Assembly: GCA_023264755.1 (NCBI GenBank)
Contig: JAHFVB010000121.1
Span: 1 to 10,509, forward strand
Direction of reading: 5' to 3'
Source: Mycobacterium sp.
Lineage (GTDB): Bacteria; Actinomycetota; Actinomycetes; Mycobacteriales; Mycobacteriaceae
DNA length: 10,509 nucleotides
Below the pieces are notes generated by a model, which saw nothing but the letters and a program-made list of their open reading frames with translations, was not told the origin of the DNA and did no database searches. Below are positions 1 through 7,090 of the stretch, in pieces (within the stretch, counting starts at the first letter, position 1; every line of letters begins with the position of its first letter). Both the position numbers and the translations under genes were made by a program.

Positions 1-1
1 A

Positions 2-1126
2 GTCGGCAAGTCCACGCTGCTACTCGAGGTAGCCCACCGCTGGGCCAGTTCCGGACGGCGCGCGCTCTATCTGTCCGGTGAGGAGTCCGCCGGTCAGATC
101 CGGCTGCGCGCCGAGCGCACGGGCTGCACCCACGACGAGATGTTCCTGGCCGCGGAGTCGGATCTTCAGACCGCGCTCGGACACATCGAAGCGGTCCGGC
201 CGTCGCTGGTCATCGTCGATTCGGTGCAGACGATGTCGACCACCGATGTCGACGGAGTGACGGGCGGGGTCACTCAGGTGCGAGCGGTCACCACGGCTCT
301 GACCTCGCACGCCAAGGCGATCGCCTCGGCGGGGGTGGCGATCATCCTCGTCGGCCACGTGACCAAGGACGGAGCCATCGCCGGCCCGCGTTCACTGGAG
401 CACCTCGTCGACGTCGTATTGCACTTCGAGGGTGACCGGGCCTCCGCGCTGCGCATGGTGCGCGGCGTGAAGAACCGGTTCGGCGCCGCCGACGAAGTCG
501 GCTGTTTTCTATTGCACGACAACGGGATCGAGTGCGTGGCCGACCCCTCGGGACTTTTCCTCGATCAGCGGCCCGCGCCGGTTTCGGGCACCGCCGTCAC
601 CGTCACGCTCGACGGCAAGCGGCCGCTCATCGGCGAGGTGCAGGCCCTCATCGGGTCCGCCGCGTCGGGCACTCCCCGGCGGGCCGTCAGCGGTATCGAC
701 TCAGCGCGCGCGGCGATGATCACCGCGGTGCTGGAGAAGCGCGCCCACCTGTCCGTCGGCTCCAATGACATCTATCTGTCCACGGTCGGCGGCATGAGGC
801 TCACCGATCCGTCGTCGGATCTGGCCGTCGCGTTGGCCATCGCCTCGGCCTACGCGGACCTTCCGATGCCCACCACCGCGGTGGCGATCGGCGAGGTCGG
901 CTTGGCGGGCGATCTGCGCCGGGTGACCGGAATGGACCGCAGGCTCGCCGAGGCCGCCCGGTTGGGGTTCACCTGCGCCGTCGTCCCACCGGGTGTGCAG
1001 GACGCACCCAGCGGCCTGCGCGTCTGCCATGCGGACAACATCGGTGCGGCGTTGCGGGTGCTGCGGTCGATCTCGGAGAATGGTCGCGACAATGGCGGTC
1101 GATCCGAGGAGGCGCGATGGCCGTGA
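2..1126 (+). CDS. radA: RadA/Sms DNA repair ATPase, 5' end missing
   Basis: RadA is a RecA-like, DnaB-like ATPase that helps branch migration and processing of recombination intermediates in the cytoplasm. The window opens inside the Walker A loop: the first visible residues are [10 protein letters not shown]. Counting from there, 374 residues are present. Walker B is at about 66-77 ([10 protein letters not shown]), the RadA signature KNRFG at 157-161, and the C-terminal Lon-protease-like domain at about 190-355 ([20 protein letters not shown]). Mycobacterial RadA is about 480 residues, so roughly 100 are missing, including the N-terminal four-cysteine zinc finger. The stop codon overlaps the start of disA by 10 bases, so the two are co-transcribed. 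In M. smegmatis RadA is reported to bind DisA and inhibit c-di-AMP synthesis, which fits this arrangement. The identification is firm; only the start lies outside the window. Confidence 0.97.
   Translation, partial: VGKSTLLLEVAHRWASSGRRALYLSGEESAGQIRLRAERTGCTHDEMFLAAESDLQTALGHIEAVRPSLVIVDSVQTMSTTDVDGVTGGVTQVRAVTTALTSHAKAIASAGVAIILVGHVTKDGAIAGPRSLEHLVDVVLHFEGDRASALRMVRGVKNRFGAADEVGCFLLHDNGIECVADPSGLFLDQRPAPVSGTAVTVTLDGKRPLIGEVQALIGSAASGTPRRAVSGIDSARAAMITAVLEKRAHLSVGSNDIYLSTVGGMRLTDPSSDLAVALAIASAYADLPMPTTAVAIGEVGLAGDLRRVTGMDRRLAEAARLGFTCAVVPPGVQDAPSGLRVCHADNIGAALRVLRSISENGRDNGGRSEEARWP
1106..1112 (+). promoter_or_regulatory. Strong Shine-Dalgarno site of disA
   Basis: GAGGAGG lies four bases before the ATG at 1117, inside the last codons of radA. 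It is the clearest ribosome binding site in the window and fixes the disA start, giving a version with about 15 more N-terminal residues than Mtb DisA as I recall it. Translation of disA is probably coupled to radA. Confidence 0.75.
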
Positions 1127-2238
1127 AGTCCAGTAGCAGGACGGCCCGAGGCAACGTGGTCCAGCTCGCCCGCCCCACCCTGCGGGAGACGCTGGGCCGG
1201 TTGGCCCCTGGGACGGCCCTGCGCGACGGCCTGGAACGCATCCTGAGGGGCGGCACGGGGGCGCTCATCGTGCTCGGCTACGACGACAGCGTCGACGCCA
1301 TCTGCGACGGTGGGTTCAGCCTCGACGTGCGTTACGCGCCGACGCGGCTACGCGAACTGTCGAAGATGGACGGCGCGGTCGTGCTGTCCACCGACGGCAC
1401 CCGCATCCTGCGGGCCAACGTGCAGCTGGTGCCCGACCCGTCGATTCCCACCGAGGAATCCGGGACCAGGCATCGCTCGGCGGAACGCACCGCCGTCCAG
1501 ACCGGCTACCCGGTCATCTCGGTGAGCCATTCGATGAGCATCGTGACGGTCTACGTGGCCGGGGAACGCCATGTGGTCCCGGACTCGGCGACCATCCTGT
1601 CGCGGGCCAACCAGACCATCGCCACGCTCGAGCGCTACAAGACGCGGTTGGACGAGGTGAACCGGCAACTATCCACCGCCGAGATCGAGGACTTCGTGAC
1701 GCTACGCGACGTCATGACCGTCGTGCAGCGCCTGGAGATGGTCCGCCGGATCAGCCTCGAGATCGACGCCGACGTGGTCGAACTCGGCACTGCCGGACGG
1801 CAGCTCAAGCTGCAACTCGAGGAACTCGTCGGCGACAACGACACCGCCCGCGAACTCATCGTCCGCGACTATCACGCCAACCCGGACCCGCCGACCACCA
1901 TCCAGGTCACCTCGACGTTGGACGAACTCGACGGGCTCAACGACAACGAGCTGCTCGACTTCACCGCGCTGGCCAGGGTTTTCGGCTACCCCACCACGCT
2001 CGAGGCGCAGGATTCGGCGATGAGCTCACGGGGCTATCGCGCCATGGCCGGCATTCCGCGGCTGCAGTTCGCCCACGTCGACCTACTGGTCCACGCGTTC
2101 GGCTCGCTACAGGGCGTACTCGCCGCCAGCGCCAGCGATCTTCAATCGGTGGACGGCATCGGGTCGATGTGGGCCCGCCACATCCGGGAGGGTCTGTCGC
2201 AGCTGGCCGAATCCACGATCGCCGACCAGCTGGCCTGA
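1117..2238 (+). CDS. disA: DNA integrity scanning protein, diadenylate cyclase DisA
   Basis: DisA condenses two ATP into cyclic di-AMP and couples this to DNA integrity: branched DNA structures inhibit the enzyme. The protein has 373 residues. The N-terminal DAC domain (about 20-160) carries the catalytic motifs DGA at 85-87 and RHR at 118-120 within [11 protein letters not shown] helical linker spans about 165-300, and a helix-hairpin-helix DNA-binding region closes the protein at about 323-363 ([17 protein letters not shown]). The sequence matches Mtb DisA (Rv3586) almost throughout, apart from a longer N terminus. The ATG overlaps the radA stop by 10 bases and follows a strong Shine-Dalgarno site, so DisA is made together with its regulator RadA. 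All catalytic motifs are intact, so an active octameric cyclase is expected. Confidence 0.97.
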   Translation: MAVKSSSRTARGNVVQLARPTLRETLGRLAPGTALRDGLERILRGGTGALIVLGYDDSVDAICDGGFSLDVRYAPTRLRELSKMDGAVVLSTDGTRILRANVQLVPDPSIPTEESGTRHRSAERTAVQTGYPVISVSHSMSIVTVYVAGERHVVPDSATILSRANQTIATLERYKTRLDEVNRQLSTAEIEDFVTLRDVMTVVQRLEMVRRISLEIDADVVELGTAGRQLKLQLEELVGDNDTARELIVRDYHANPDPPTTIQVTSTLDELDGLNDNELLDFTALARVFGYPTTLEAQDSAMSSRGYRAMAGIPRLQFAHVDLLVHAFGSLQGVLAASASDLQSVDGIGSMWARHIREGLSQLAESTIADQLA

Positions 2239-2245
2239 GCCAGCT
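2228..2245. terminator. Hairpin at the disA stop, possible terminator
   Basis: A perfect 7-base-pair stem (AGCTGGC / GCCAGCT) with the four-base loop CTGA covers the disA stop codon, in the convergent junction with the minus-strand gene that ends at 2267. There is no T-run on either side, which is common for mycobacterial terminators but makes the call weak. It could end transcripts from either strand or simply shield the 3' end of the disA mRNA. Confidence 0.35.
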
Positions 2246-2275
2246 ATCCGGGCCGGCCTGAGCCCACTATCCGGG
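2234..2275. repeat. Imperfect 19-base direct repeat, period 23
   Basis: CCTGAGCC(AG)CTATCCGGG at 2234-2252 recurs as CCTGAGCC(CA)CTATCCGGG at 2257-2275, with two mismatches together in the middle. The first copy begins with the last codons of disA; the second contains the stop codon and last codons of the minus-strand gene. Each copy carries an in-place CTA (minus-strand stop) at 2244-2246 and 2267-2269, in different frames. It looks like a short local tandem duplication at the shared 3' junction. Confidence 0.6.
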
Positions 2276-3049
2276 GGCTGGGGCGCCTTGGGCTGGCGGC
2301 GGTTCGGCTCCAGCGGGGGGCGGTGCCTCTCCGGCCGGCTCGGGAGCGGCCGCGGCCAGTACGAACGGCAGCGTGGCCGACCGCAGGTTCCCGAGCTGGA
2401 CCACCAGGTTGTAGGTGCCGGGCCCGATCGGCTGGCGCGGCAGCGGGCAGTTGGGGGCCGAACCCATACCCGTCCACGTCACCTCGGTGGTGACCTGCTC
2501 GCCCGGGTTGAACGTCTTGACGAGCGTCTCGTTGGACGGCGCGCAGTCCAGGTTGGACCACAGCCGGGTGTTGTCGAGCCCGTAGACGTAGGCGGCCAGG
2601 ACCGCGGCGCCGACGTCGCGCTTGCAAGCGACGAGTCCGATGTTGGTGACGACCATCGTGAACTTCGGCTGATCACCGACGACGTAGTTGGGTTGGCTGG
2701 TGATGCCCTTGACGGCCAGGGTGGAGTCCGGGCAGTCGTCCCCCTCCTTGAGTACCGGCGGCGGGGTAACCGCCGCGGTCGGCGTGGGAGTCGGAGGCGG
2801 AGCCGCCTGCGGTACCGATGCCACGACCGGCGACTTGACCTCGGGGTTCTCCCCCGGCAGCGGAGTCGGAGGGGCCGCGCTGGCGGTGGGCTTGGTGTCG
2901 GGCTTTGGGGAGCCGGTGCTGTTCGACACCACGACGACCAAGACCGCGATGACGATGGCCACGACTAGCGCCGCGACCCCGATGGCGAGCATGCGACGGC
3001 GCCGATAGATCTCCGGTGGGAGCGGGCCCTGCGGTTCGAGGTCTAGCAC
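2267..3049 (-). CDS. Membrane-anchored proline-rich exported protein (Rv3587c-like)
   Basis: Function unknown. The 260-residue protein has a short cytoplasmic N terminus ending in four arginines (16-19), one transmembrane helix at about 20-42, and a Pro/Thr/Ala-rich linker at about 46-100. A folded extracytoplasmic domain of beta-strand character follows (about 101-231) with four cysteines at 106, 142, 169 and 201 that could make two disulfides. A Pro/Ala/Glu-rich tail (232-260) ends the protein. The positive-inside rule puts the C-terminal part outside the membrane. Length and position match Mtb Rv3587c (about 264 residues). The GTG start gives the N terminus MLDLEPQGPLPPEIYRRRR, and no Shine-Dalgarno site precedes it; a TANNNT hexamer at -12 suggests a leaderless mRNA. 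It follows canB on the same strand after 59 bases but probably has its own promoter. The domain resembles an immunoglobulin-like or substrate-binding fold only in a general way. Confidence 0.88.
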   Translation of the reverse strand: MLDLEPQGPLPPEIYRRRRMLAIGVAALVVAIVIAVLVVVVSNSTGSPKPDTKPTASAAPPTPLPGENPEVKSPVVASVPQAAPPPTPTPTAAVTPPPVLKEGDDCPDSTLAVKGITSQPNYVVGDQPKFTMVVTNIGLVACKRDVGAAVLAAYVYGLDNTRLWSNLDCAPSNETLVKTFNPGEQVTTEVTWTGMGSAPNCPLPRQPIGPGTYNLVVQLGNLRSATLPFVLAAAAPEPAGEAPPPAGAEPPPAQGAPAPG

Positions 3050-3055
3050 GAGTTA

Positions 3056-3061
3056 ACGGTA
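3056..3061 (-). promoter_or_regulatory. Candidate leaderless -10 box for the Rv3587c-like gene
   Basis: Read on the minus strand, TACCGT occupies -12 to -7 relative to the GTG start at 3049 and fits the mycobacterial TANNNT -10 consensus. No Shine-Dalgarno sequence lies between it and the start, so transcription beginning at or next to the GTG is likely. No convincing -35 box was seen. The whole 59-base gap to canB (3050-3108) holds nothing else recognisable. Confidence 0.45.
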
Positions 3062-3108
3062 AGGCCAGGTCATCGCTAGTCGTCCGACCTCGCCCGGCGT
3101 GTCGCGGG

Positions 3109-3729
3109 TTAGCCTTGGCCGAGGTCGCCGACCGCTTCGCGCAAAACGGCCCGGCCATCGGCGAGTTGGTAGGTCACCCCGGCGATGGCCAGCGTGCCCG
3201 AATCGATGCCCTCGGCGATCGCCCGCGAGCGGCTGACAAGCTGTTTGGTGGTTTCCGCGACGTGCCTGGCCTCGAACTCGTCGACGCGCGTTAGGCCCTC
3301 TCGGCGACCGAGCAGGATCGACGGGGTGACGCGCTCGACGATGTCGAGCACGTAACCGCCGGGCACCGCTCCGTCGTCGAGTGCGGCGAGGGTGGCCTTG
3401 ACCGCCCCGCAGCTGTCGTGCCCGAGCACGACGATGAGCGGCACCTTCAGCACCGTGACCGCGTATTCGACGGACCCGAGCACCGCGGAGTCGAGCACGT
3501 GGCCGGCGGTCCGCACGACGAACATGTTGCCGAGGCCCTGGTCGAAGATGATCTCGGCGGCCACTCGACTGTCGGCGCAGCCGAACACGACGGCCGTCGG
3601 TTTCTGGCCCTCGGCGAGGCTGGCGCGATGCTCGATGCTCTGGCTGGGGTGCTCAGGCGTTCCCGCAACGAAGCGCTCGTTACCCTCGCTCAGTGCCTTC
3701 CATGCATTTACCGGACTCGAATTGGGCAT
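3109..3729 (-). CDS. canB: Beta-class carbonic anhydrase
   Basis: Catalyses reversible hydration of CO2 to bicarbonate in the cytoplasm, supplying carboxylases and pH balance. At 206 residues it matches Mtb CanB (Rv3588c, 207). The zinc ligands are visible: C51 and D53 with R55 in CADSR, and H104 and C107 in GHDSCGA. With the CADSR Asp-Arg dyad and all zinc ligands present the enzyme should be active; in some beta-class enzymes the Asp instead takes the fourth zinc position in a pH-controlled resting state. The ATG start giving MPNSSPVNAWKAL agrees with the Mtb N terminus; the reading frame stays open further upstream, but that part lies over mutY and is not family sequence. The gene is head to head with mutY, with 13 bases between the starts, so its promoter must lie within mutY coding sequence. 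It may be co-transcribed with the membrane protein downstream. Confidence 0.97.
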   Translation of the reverse strand: MPNSSPVNAWKALSEGNERFVAGTPEHPSQSIEHRASLAEGQKPTAVVFGCADSRVAAEIIFDQGLGNMFVVRTAGHVLDSAVLGSVEYAVTVLKVPLIVVLGHDSCGAVKATLAALDDGAVPGGYVLDIVERVTPSILLGRREGLTRVDEFEARHVAETTKQLVSRSRAIAEGIDSGTLAIAGVTYQLADGRAVLREAVGDLGQG

Positions 3730-3737
3730 GGGCCCAT
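3728..3737. promoter_or_regulatory. Palindrome at the canB/mutY start junction
   Basis: ATGGGCCCAT is a perfect 10-base palindrome placed between the two divergent start codons and overlapping the canB ATG. It could be an operator controlling both genes, or chance in GC-rich DNA. It contains the alternative in-frame mutY ATG at 3728. Confidence 0.3.
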
Positions 3738-3765
3738 TCTGCATGGAGCCGAAGTTGACGGTCGA
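3736..3765 (-). promoter_or_regulatory. Candidate promoter of canB inside mutY
   Basis: On the minus strand, TCGACC (3760-3765, five of six to TTGACC) is followed by an 18-base spacer and CAGAAT (3736-3741, four of six to TATAAT), which sits at -12 to -7 from the canB ATG. The placement suits a leaderless transcript, and no Shine-Dalgarno site precedes canB. The -10 element deviates from TANNNT, so this is only a candidate. Confidence 0.3.
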
Positions 3766-4654
3766 TCCGAGGGAGTTGCTGGGCTGGTACGACACCGCCC
3801 AGCGCCCGTTGCCGTGGCGTAGGCCGGGGGTTTCGCCCTGGCAGATCCTGGTCAGCGAGTTCATGCTGCAGCAAACGCCGGTCGCCAGGGTCGAACCGAT
3901 CTGGCTCGACTGGGTGGCGCGCTGGCCCACCCCGTCCGCCACCGCCGCGGCCAACGCGGCCGACGTGCTTCGCGCCTGGGGCAAGCTCGGCTACCCACGG
4001 CGCGCGAAGCGGTTGCACGAGTGCGCGACGGTGATCGCGACTCAGCACGGCGACGTGGTCCCCGACGACGTGGAGATGCTCTTGGCCCTGCCGGGCGTCG
4101 GGGCGTACACCGCCCGCGCCGTCGCGTGCTTCGCCTACCGCAAACGGGTGCCCGTCGTGGACACGAACGTCCGGCGGGTGGTCGCCAGGGTCGTGCACGG
4201 GCGGGCCGACTCACCCGCGAGCGTCCGCGATCTCGCCGACGTAGCCGCTTTGTTGCCCAATGATGTTGAGGCACCCAAATTTTCGGTCGCCTTGATGGAA
4301 CTCGGCGCGACGGTGTGCACCGCCCGAACGCCACGCTGCGGGCTCTGTCCGCTGAGCACGTGCGCGTGGCGCGCCGCGGGCTTTCCGCCGGCGGACGCAC
4401 CGGCCCGCAGGCCCCAGCGCTACGCGGGCACCGATCGACAGGTGCGCGGGCGGCTGCTGGATGTGTTGCGCGCCAACGCGTCCCCGGTGGACCGGGCTCA
4501 ACTGGACGTGGCCTGGACCAGTGACACCGCCCAGCGCGACCGTGCGCTGCACTCGTTGTTGACCGACGGCCTGGTGGAGCAGACGGCGGACGGCCGGTTT
4601 GCGCTCTCCGGTGAAGCGGGCGAACCCGGGCCGCCGTCGGCCGGCGTGAACTAA
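3743..4654 (+). CDS. mutY: A/G-specific adenine DNA glycosylase MutY, lacking the NUDIX-like domain
   Basis: Removes adenine mispaired with 8-oxoguanine or guanine, as part of the GO base-excision repair system. The 303 residues hold the catalytic Glu39 in SEFMLQQT, the helix-hairpin-helix LPGVGAYTARA at about 116-126, and the catalytic Asp140 in VVDTNVRR. A [4Fe-4S] cluster motif follows at Cys192, 199, 202 and 207 (spacing 6-2-4; E. coli has 6-2-5). The C-terminal region is only about 75 residues and does not resemble the NUDIX-like 8-oxoG reading domain of E. coli MutY (350 residues); its pattern (RGRLLDVLR ... SLLTDGLVEQ ... GRFAL) looks like a winged helix. Mtb MutY (Rv3589, 304 residues) has the same architecture. 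Start: ATG at 3743 is preferred; an in-frame ATG at 3728 would overlap the canB start codon. Neither has a good ribosome binding site. A cyclase gene follows after 3 bases. Confidence 0.95.
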   Translation: MEPKLTVDPRELLGWYDTAQRPLPWRRPGVSPWQILVSEFMLQQTPVARVEPIWLDWVARWPTPSATAAANAADVLRAWGKLGYPRRAKRLHECATVIATQHGDVVPDDVEMLLALPGVGAYTARAVACFAYRKRVPVVDTNVRRVVARVVHGRADSPASVRDLADVAALLPNDVEAPKFSVALMELGATVCTARTPRCGLCPLSTCAWRAAGFPPADAPARRPQRYAGTDRQVRGRLLDVLRANASPVDRAQLDVAWTSDTAQRDRALHSLLTDGLVEQTADGRFALSGEAGEPGPPSAGVN

Positions 4655-4657
4655 CCT

Positions 4658-6028
4658 GTGGCGGTGGCTGTATCCAGTTCACGGGCTCCGCGGACGCGTT
4701 ACGCATCGCGGGGCGATCTGGACATCGCCTACCAGGTGCTCGGCGACGGCCCAGTGGACGTGGTCGTCATGCCCGGGCCGTTCATCCCCATCGACTCGAT
4801 CGACTCCGAGCCGTCGATGCACCGCTTCTACCGCCGGCTGTCGTCGTTCTGCCGGGTGATCCGCTTCGACCATCGCGGCATGGGGATGTCGTCTCGCATC
4901 GGCGCGGACAAGATCACCCCGGCGTGCTGGGCGGAGGACGCCGTCGCGGTGATGGACGCCGTCGGATGCGAGCAGGCGACGATCATCGGATCCGGCTTCA
5001 CCGCCATGAGTGCGCTGTTCCTGGCGAGCGACCGCCCGCAGCGGGTGTCGAACCTGGTGCTGCTCAACGCGGCCGCGCGAGTGCTGTGGGCGCCCGACTA
5101 CCCGGCCGGGACGCAGCGCAGCGGCGCTAGTCCGTTCACGACGGTGGCCATGGAACCCGATGCCGTCGAGCAGGGCTTCGACCTGCTCGACCTGATTGCG
5201 CCGTCGGTGTCCCGAGACGCTGCTTTTCGCGCCTGGTGGGACGCGGCGGGCAATCGGGCGGCTTCCCCGAGCATGGCGCGCCGGGCGAACCAGGCGCTCA
5301 TCGATTCCGATCTCAGGGACAAGCTGCCGTTCGTCACGGCCCGAACCCTGGTCATCCACCGCAAGGACCTCGAGTTCGTCCCAGTCGGTCACGGCCGCTA
5401 CCTCGCCGAGCACATCTCGTGCGCGCGGTACGTCGAGCTGCCCGGTGCCGACGCCCTGTACTGGGTTGGGGACACCGCCCCGATGCTCGCCGAGATCGAG
5501 GAGTTCGTCACGGGCAAGCGGGGCGGCGCCGATCCCGAACGCGTGCTCACCACGATCGTGTTCACCGACATCGTCGGTTCCACTCAACGCGCCGCCGCGC
5601 TTGGCGACGACCACTGGCGCGACCTGCTCGACAGCCACGACACCGTGGTTCGGCGTGAGCTCCAACGCTTCCGGGGCCGCGAAGTCAACACGGCCGGAGA
5701 CGGTTTCGTCGCCACGTTCACCAGCCCCAGCGGTGCGATCGACTGCGCGGAGGCGATCGTGGATGCGGTCCGCGGGCTCGGCATCGAGGTCCGCGCGGGC
5801 ATTCACGCCGGCGAGGTCGAGGTGCGAGGCGATGACATCGCGGGACTGGCGGTCCACATCGCGGCCCGGGTGGCCGCCTTGGCCGGTCCGAGCGAGGTGT
5901 TGGTGTCGTCGACGTTGAACGAGATCGTGACGGGGTCGCGCCGGACCTTCGTCGAACGCGGCGACTACGAGCTCAAGGGTGTCCCCGGCTGGTGGAGGCT
6001 GCACTCCCTGTCCAGCCGGCTGGGCTAG
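4658..6028 (+). CDS. Alpha/beta-hydrolase-like domain fused to class III nucleotidyl cyclase (Rv1900c/LipJ type)
   Basis: Likely makes cAMP from ATP. The 456-residue soluble protein has an N-terminal alpha/beta-hydrolase-like domain (about 13-286) and a C-terminal class III cyclase domain (about 295-450), the layout of Mtb Rv1900c. Cyclase residues: metal-binding Asp304 (FTDIVGST) and Asp348 (AGDGF), a retained Asp393 at the purine-specifying position, and transition-state Arg404. The purine-specifying Lys is replaced by Asn344 and the catalytic Asn by His400, the same two exchanges described for Rv1900c (N342, H402), which is active. In the hydrolase domain the elbow reads GSGFT (Gly113 where Ser is expected), the acid position is Leu238 (next to Asp237), and the His position in PGADALYW is Ala266. 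Esterase activity is therefore unlikely and the domain may sense a ligand. GTG start 3 bases after the mutY stop suggests one operon; GTG 4664 is an alternative start. Confidence 0.92.
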   Translation: MAVAVSSSRAPRTRYASRGDLDIAYQVLGDGPVDVVVMPGPFIPIDSIDSEPSMHRFYRRLSSFCRVIRFDHRGMGMSSRIGADKITPACWAEDAVAVMDAVGCEQATIIGSGFTAMSALFLASDRPQRVSNLVLLNAAARVLWAPDYPAGTQRSGASPFTTVAMEPDAVEQGFDLLDLIAPSVSRDAAFRAWWDAAGNRAASPSMARRANQALIDSDLRDKLPFVTARTLVIHRKDLEFVPVGHGRYLAEHISCARYVELPGADALYWVGDTAPMLAEIEEFVTGKRGGADPERVLTTIVFTDIVGSTQRAAALGDDHWRDLLDSHDTVVRRELQRFRGREVNTAGDGFVATFTSPSGAIDCAEAIVDAVRGLGIEVRAGIHAGEVEVRGDDIAGLAVHIAARVAALAGPSEVLVSSTLNEIVTGSRRTFVERGDYELKGVPGWWRLHSLSSRLG

Positions 6029-6050
6029 CCGCAGGCGTAACCCGGATGCG

Positions 6051-7025
6051 CTAAGCCGTTGCCACGCAATCGGAGTCATTGCATGCGAACCGCCTGCGGT
6101 AGTCCGACGGCGTGACGCCGATGATGCGGCGGAAGTGGTGACGCAATAGCGTCGCCGTGCCGAAACCCGATTTGTCGGCCACCCGGTCGATGTCCAGGTC
6201 GGTCTCCTCCAGCAGCGTGCGCGCATAGAGCACGCGTTGATCGGTGACCCACTGCATGGGCGTGCGACCGGTCTCCTCGACGAACCGGCGGGCGAAGGTG
6301 CGCGCCGACATGCTCGCCCGTTTGGCCAGCGCAGCCACGGTGTGTGGCTTGTCGAGGTTGTCCATGATCCAATCTAGCTGCGGGGCAAAGCTATCCGAGC
6401 ACCGCACTGGGATGGGCTGCTCGATGTACTGCCGCTGGCCGCCATCGCGTTGGGGCGGCACGACCATGCGACGGGCGATGGTGTTGGTCACCTCGCTGCC
6501 GAGTTCACGGCGGACCAGGTGCAGGCACGCGTCGATGCCTGCGGCGGTGCCCGCACTGGTGATCAAGTTGCCGTCATCGACGAACAGCACGTTTCGGTCC
6601 ACGCGCGCAGTGGGATGGGTGCGCGCCAATTCGTCGGCATGCATCCAGTGCGTGGTGCACGGGCGTCCGTCGAGCAGTCCGGCCGCACCCGCGACGAACG
6701 CCCCCGAACAGACGGTCAGGATGATCGCCCCGCCGTCGGCGCCCGCGCGAATCGCCTCGAGCGCCTCCGGCAGATACGGACGCGAACCCGCAATGGCGGG
6801 AATGGCGACCAGGTCCGCCCCGACGAGCGCGTCGAGCCCGTAGTCGGGCACCAGCGCGGCGCCCACCGATGTGCGCACCGCCCGGCCCGGTTCGGGTCCG
6901 CAGATCTTGAAGTCGAAGTTGGGCACGCCGTCGGCAGAGCGATCGATGCCGAAGACCTCGCAGATCACTCCGAACTCGAAGGGCGCCAGCCCGTCGAGCA
7001 CCAGCGTCGACACACTCCTAATCAT
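6051..7025 (-). CDS. GlxA-type AraC-family regulator with DJ-1/PfpI domain
   Basis: A transcription factor of the GlxA/FtrA type: an N-terminal class I glutamine-amidotransferase-like (DJ-1/PfpI) domain (about 1-185) followed by a double helix-turn-helix AraC domain (about 212-312). The DJ-1 nucleophile-elbow cysteine is present (C106 in TVCSGAF), and AGLLDGRPCTTHW (115-127) is typical of this family. The AraC signature is clear at ADKSGFGTATLLRHHFRRI and GVTPSDYRRRF near the C terminus. The sensed molecule is unknown; relatives regulate amine, nitrogen or aldehyde metabolism. The 324 residues are the usual length. The ATG has no Shine-Dalgarno site but has TAAGAT at -12 to -7, fitting a leaderless start. 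It is divergent from a small membrane protein gene, and an inverted repeat covers its promoter, suggesting autoregulation and possible control of that neighbour. The tail after the last helix carries two cysteines (315, 320). The 3' end is 22 bases from the convergent cyclase gene. Confidence 0.93.
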   Translation of the reverse strand: MIRSVSTLVLDGLAPFEFGVICEVFGIDRSADGVPNFDFKICGPEPGRAVRTSVGAALVPDYGLDALVGADLVAIPAIAGSRPYLPEALEAIRAGADGGAIILTVCSGAFVAGAAGLLDGRPCTTHWMHADELARTHPTARVDRNVLFVDDGNLITSAGTAAGIDACLHLVRRELGSEVTNTIARRMVVPPQRDGGQRQYIEQPIPVRCSDSFAPQLDWIMDNLDKPHTVAALAKRASMSARTFARRFVEETGRTPMQWVTDQRVLYARTLLEETDLDIDRVADKSGFGTATLLRHHFRRIIGVTPSDYRRRFACNDSDCVATA

Positions 7026-7059
7026 GGCAGTATCTTAACGCACAGTGACTGTACTGCCA
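7025..7059. promoter_or_regulatory. Candidate operator: inverted repeat TGGCAGTA-N19-TACTGCCA
   Basis: Perfect 8-base arms at 7025-7032 and 7052-7059 flank the spacer of the AraC-family gene's promoter: one arm touches the start codon and -10 box, the other covers the -35 zone. Inside lies a second palindrome, ACAGT-G-ACTGT (7042-7052). Bound protein would block transcription of the minus-strand gene. The likely ligand is the adjacent regulator itself, by autoregulation. Confidence 0.55.
7032..7037 (-). promoter_or_regulatory. Candidate leaderless -10 box of the AraC-family gene
   Basis: TAAGAT on the minus strand fits TANNNT and lies at -12 to -7 from the ATG at 7025, so the transcript probably begins at the start codon. 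No ribosome binding site is present. The -35 region is poor, consistent with a regulated promoter. Confidence 0.5.
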
Positions 7060-7084
7060 CTTGTTGGCGGAATATATCCGGCCG

Positions 7085-7090
7085 AATAAT
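7085..7090 (+). promoter_or_regulatory. Candidate -10 box of the small membrane protein gene
   Basis: AATAAT (five of six to TATAAT) lies at -13 to -8 before the ATG at 7098, in the most AT-rich stretch of the window. TTGTTG at 7061-7066 with an 18-base spacer is a possible -35. The gene would be leaderless or nearly so. The promoter is back to back with that of the AraC-family gene. Confidence 0.4.

Noticed and set aside
2288..2968. 226-residue plus-strand open frame opposite the Rv3587c-like gene
   Set aside because: Arg/Gly-rich shadow; the minus-strand frame has a convincing membrane helix, linker and domain structure.
3392..3742. Upstream extension of mutY to give a 420-residue protein
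   Set aside because: This part is antisense to the canB coding sequence and is Ser/Thr-rich noise; family similarity begins at ATG 3743 (or 3728).
3730..3984. Upstream extension of canB to 291 residues
   Set aside because: It is antisense to mutY, and the family N terminus MPNSSPVNAWKAL begins at 3729.
4679..6226. 515-residue minus-strand open frame across the cyclase gene
   Set aside because: Its composition (Arg/Gly/His-rich, no motifs) is that of a high-GC shadow frame; the plus-strand protein has clear domains and motifs.
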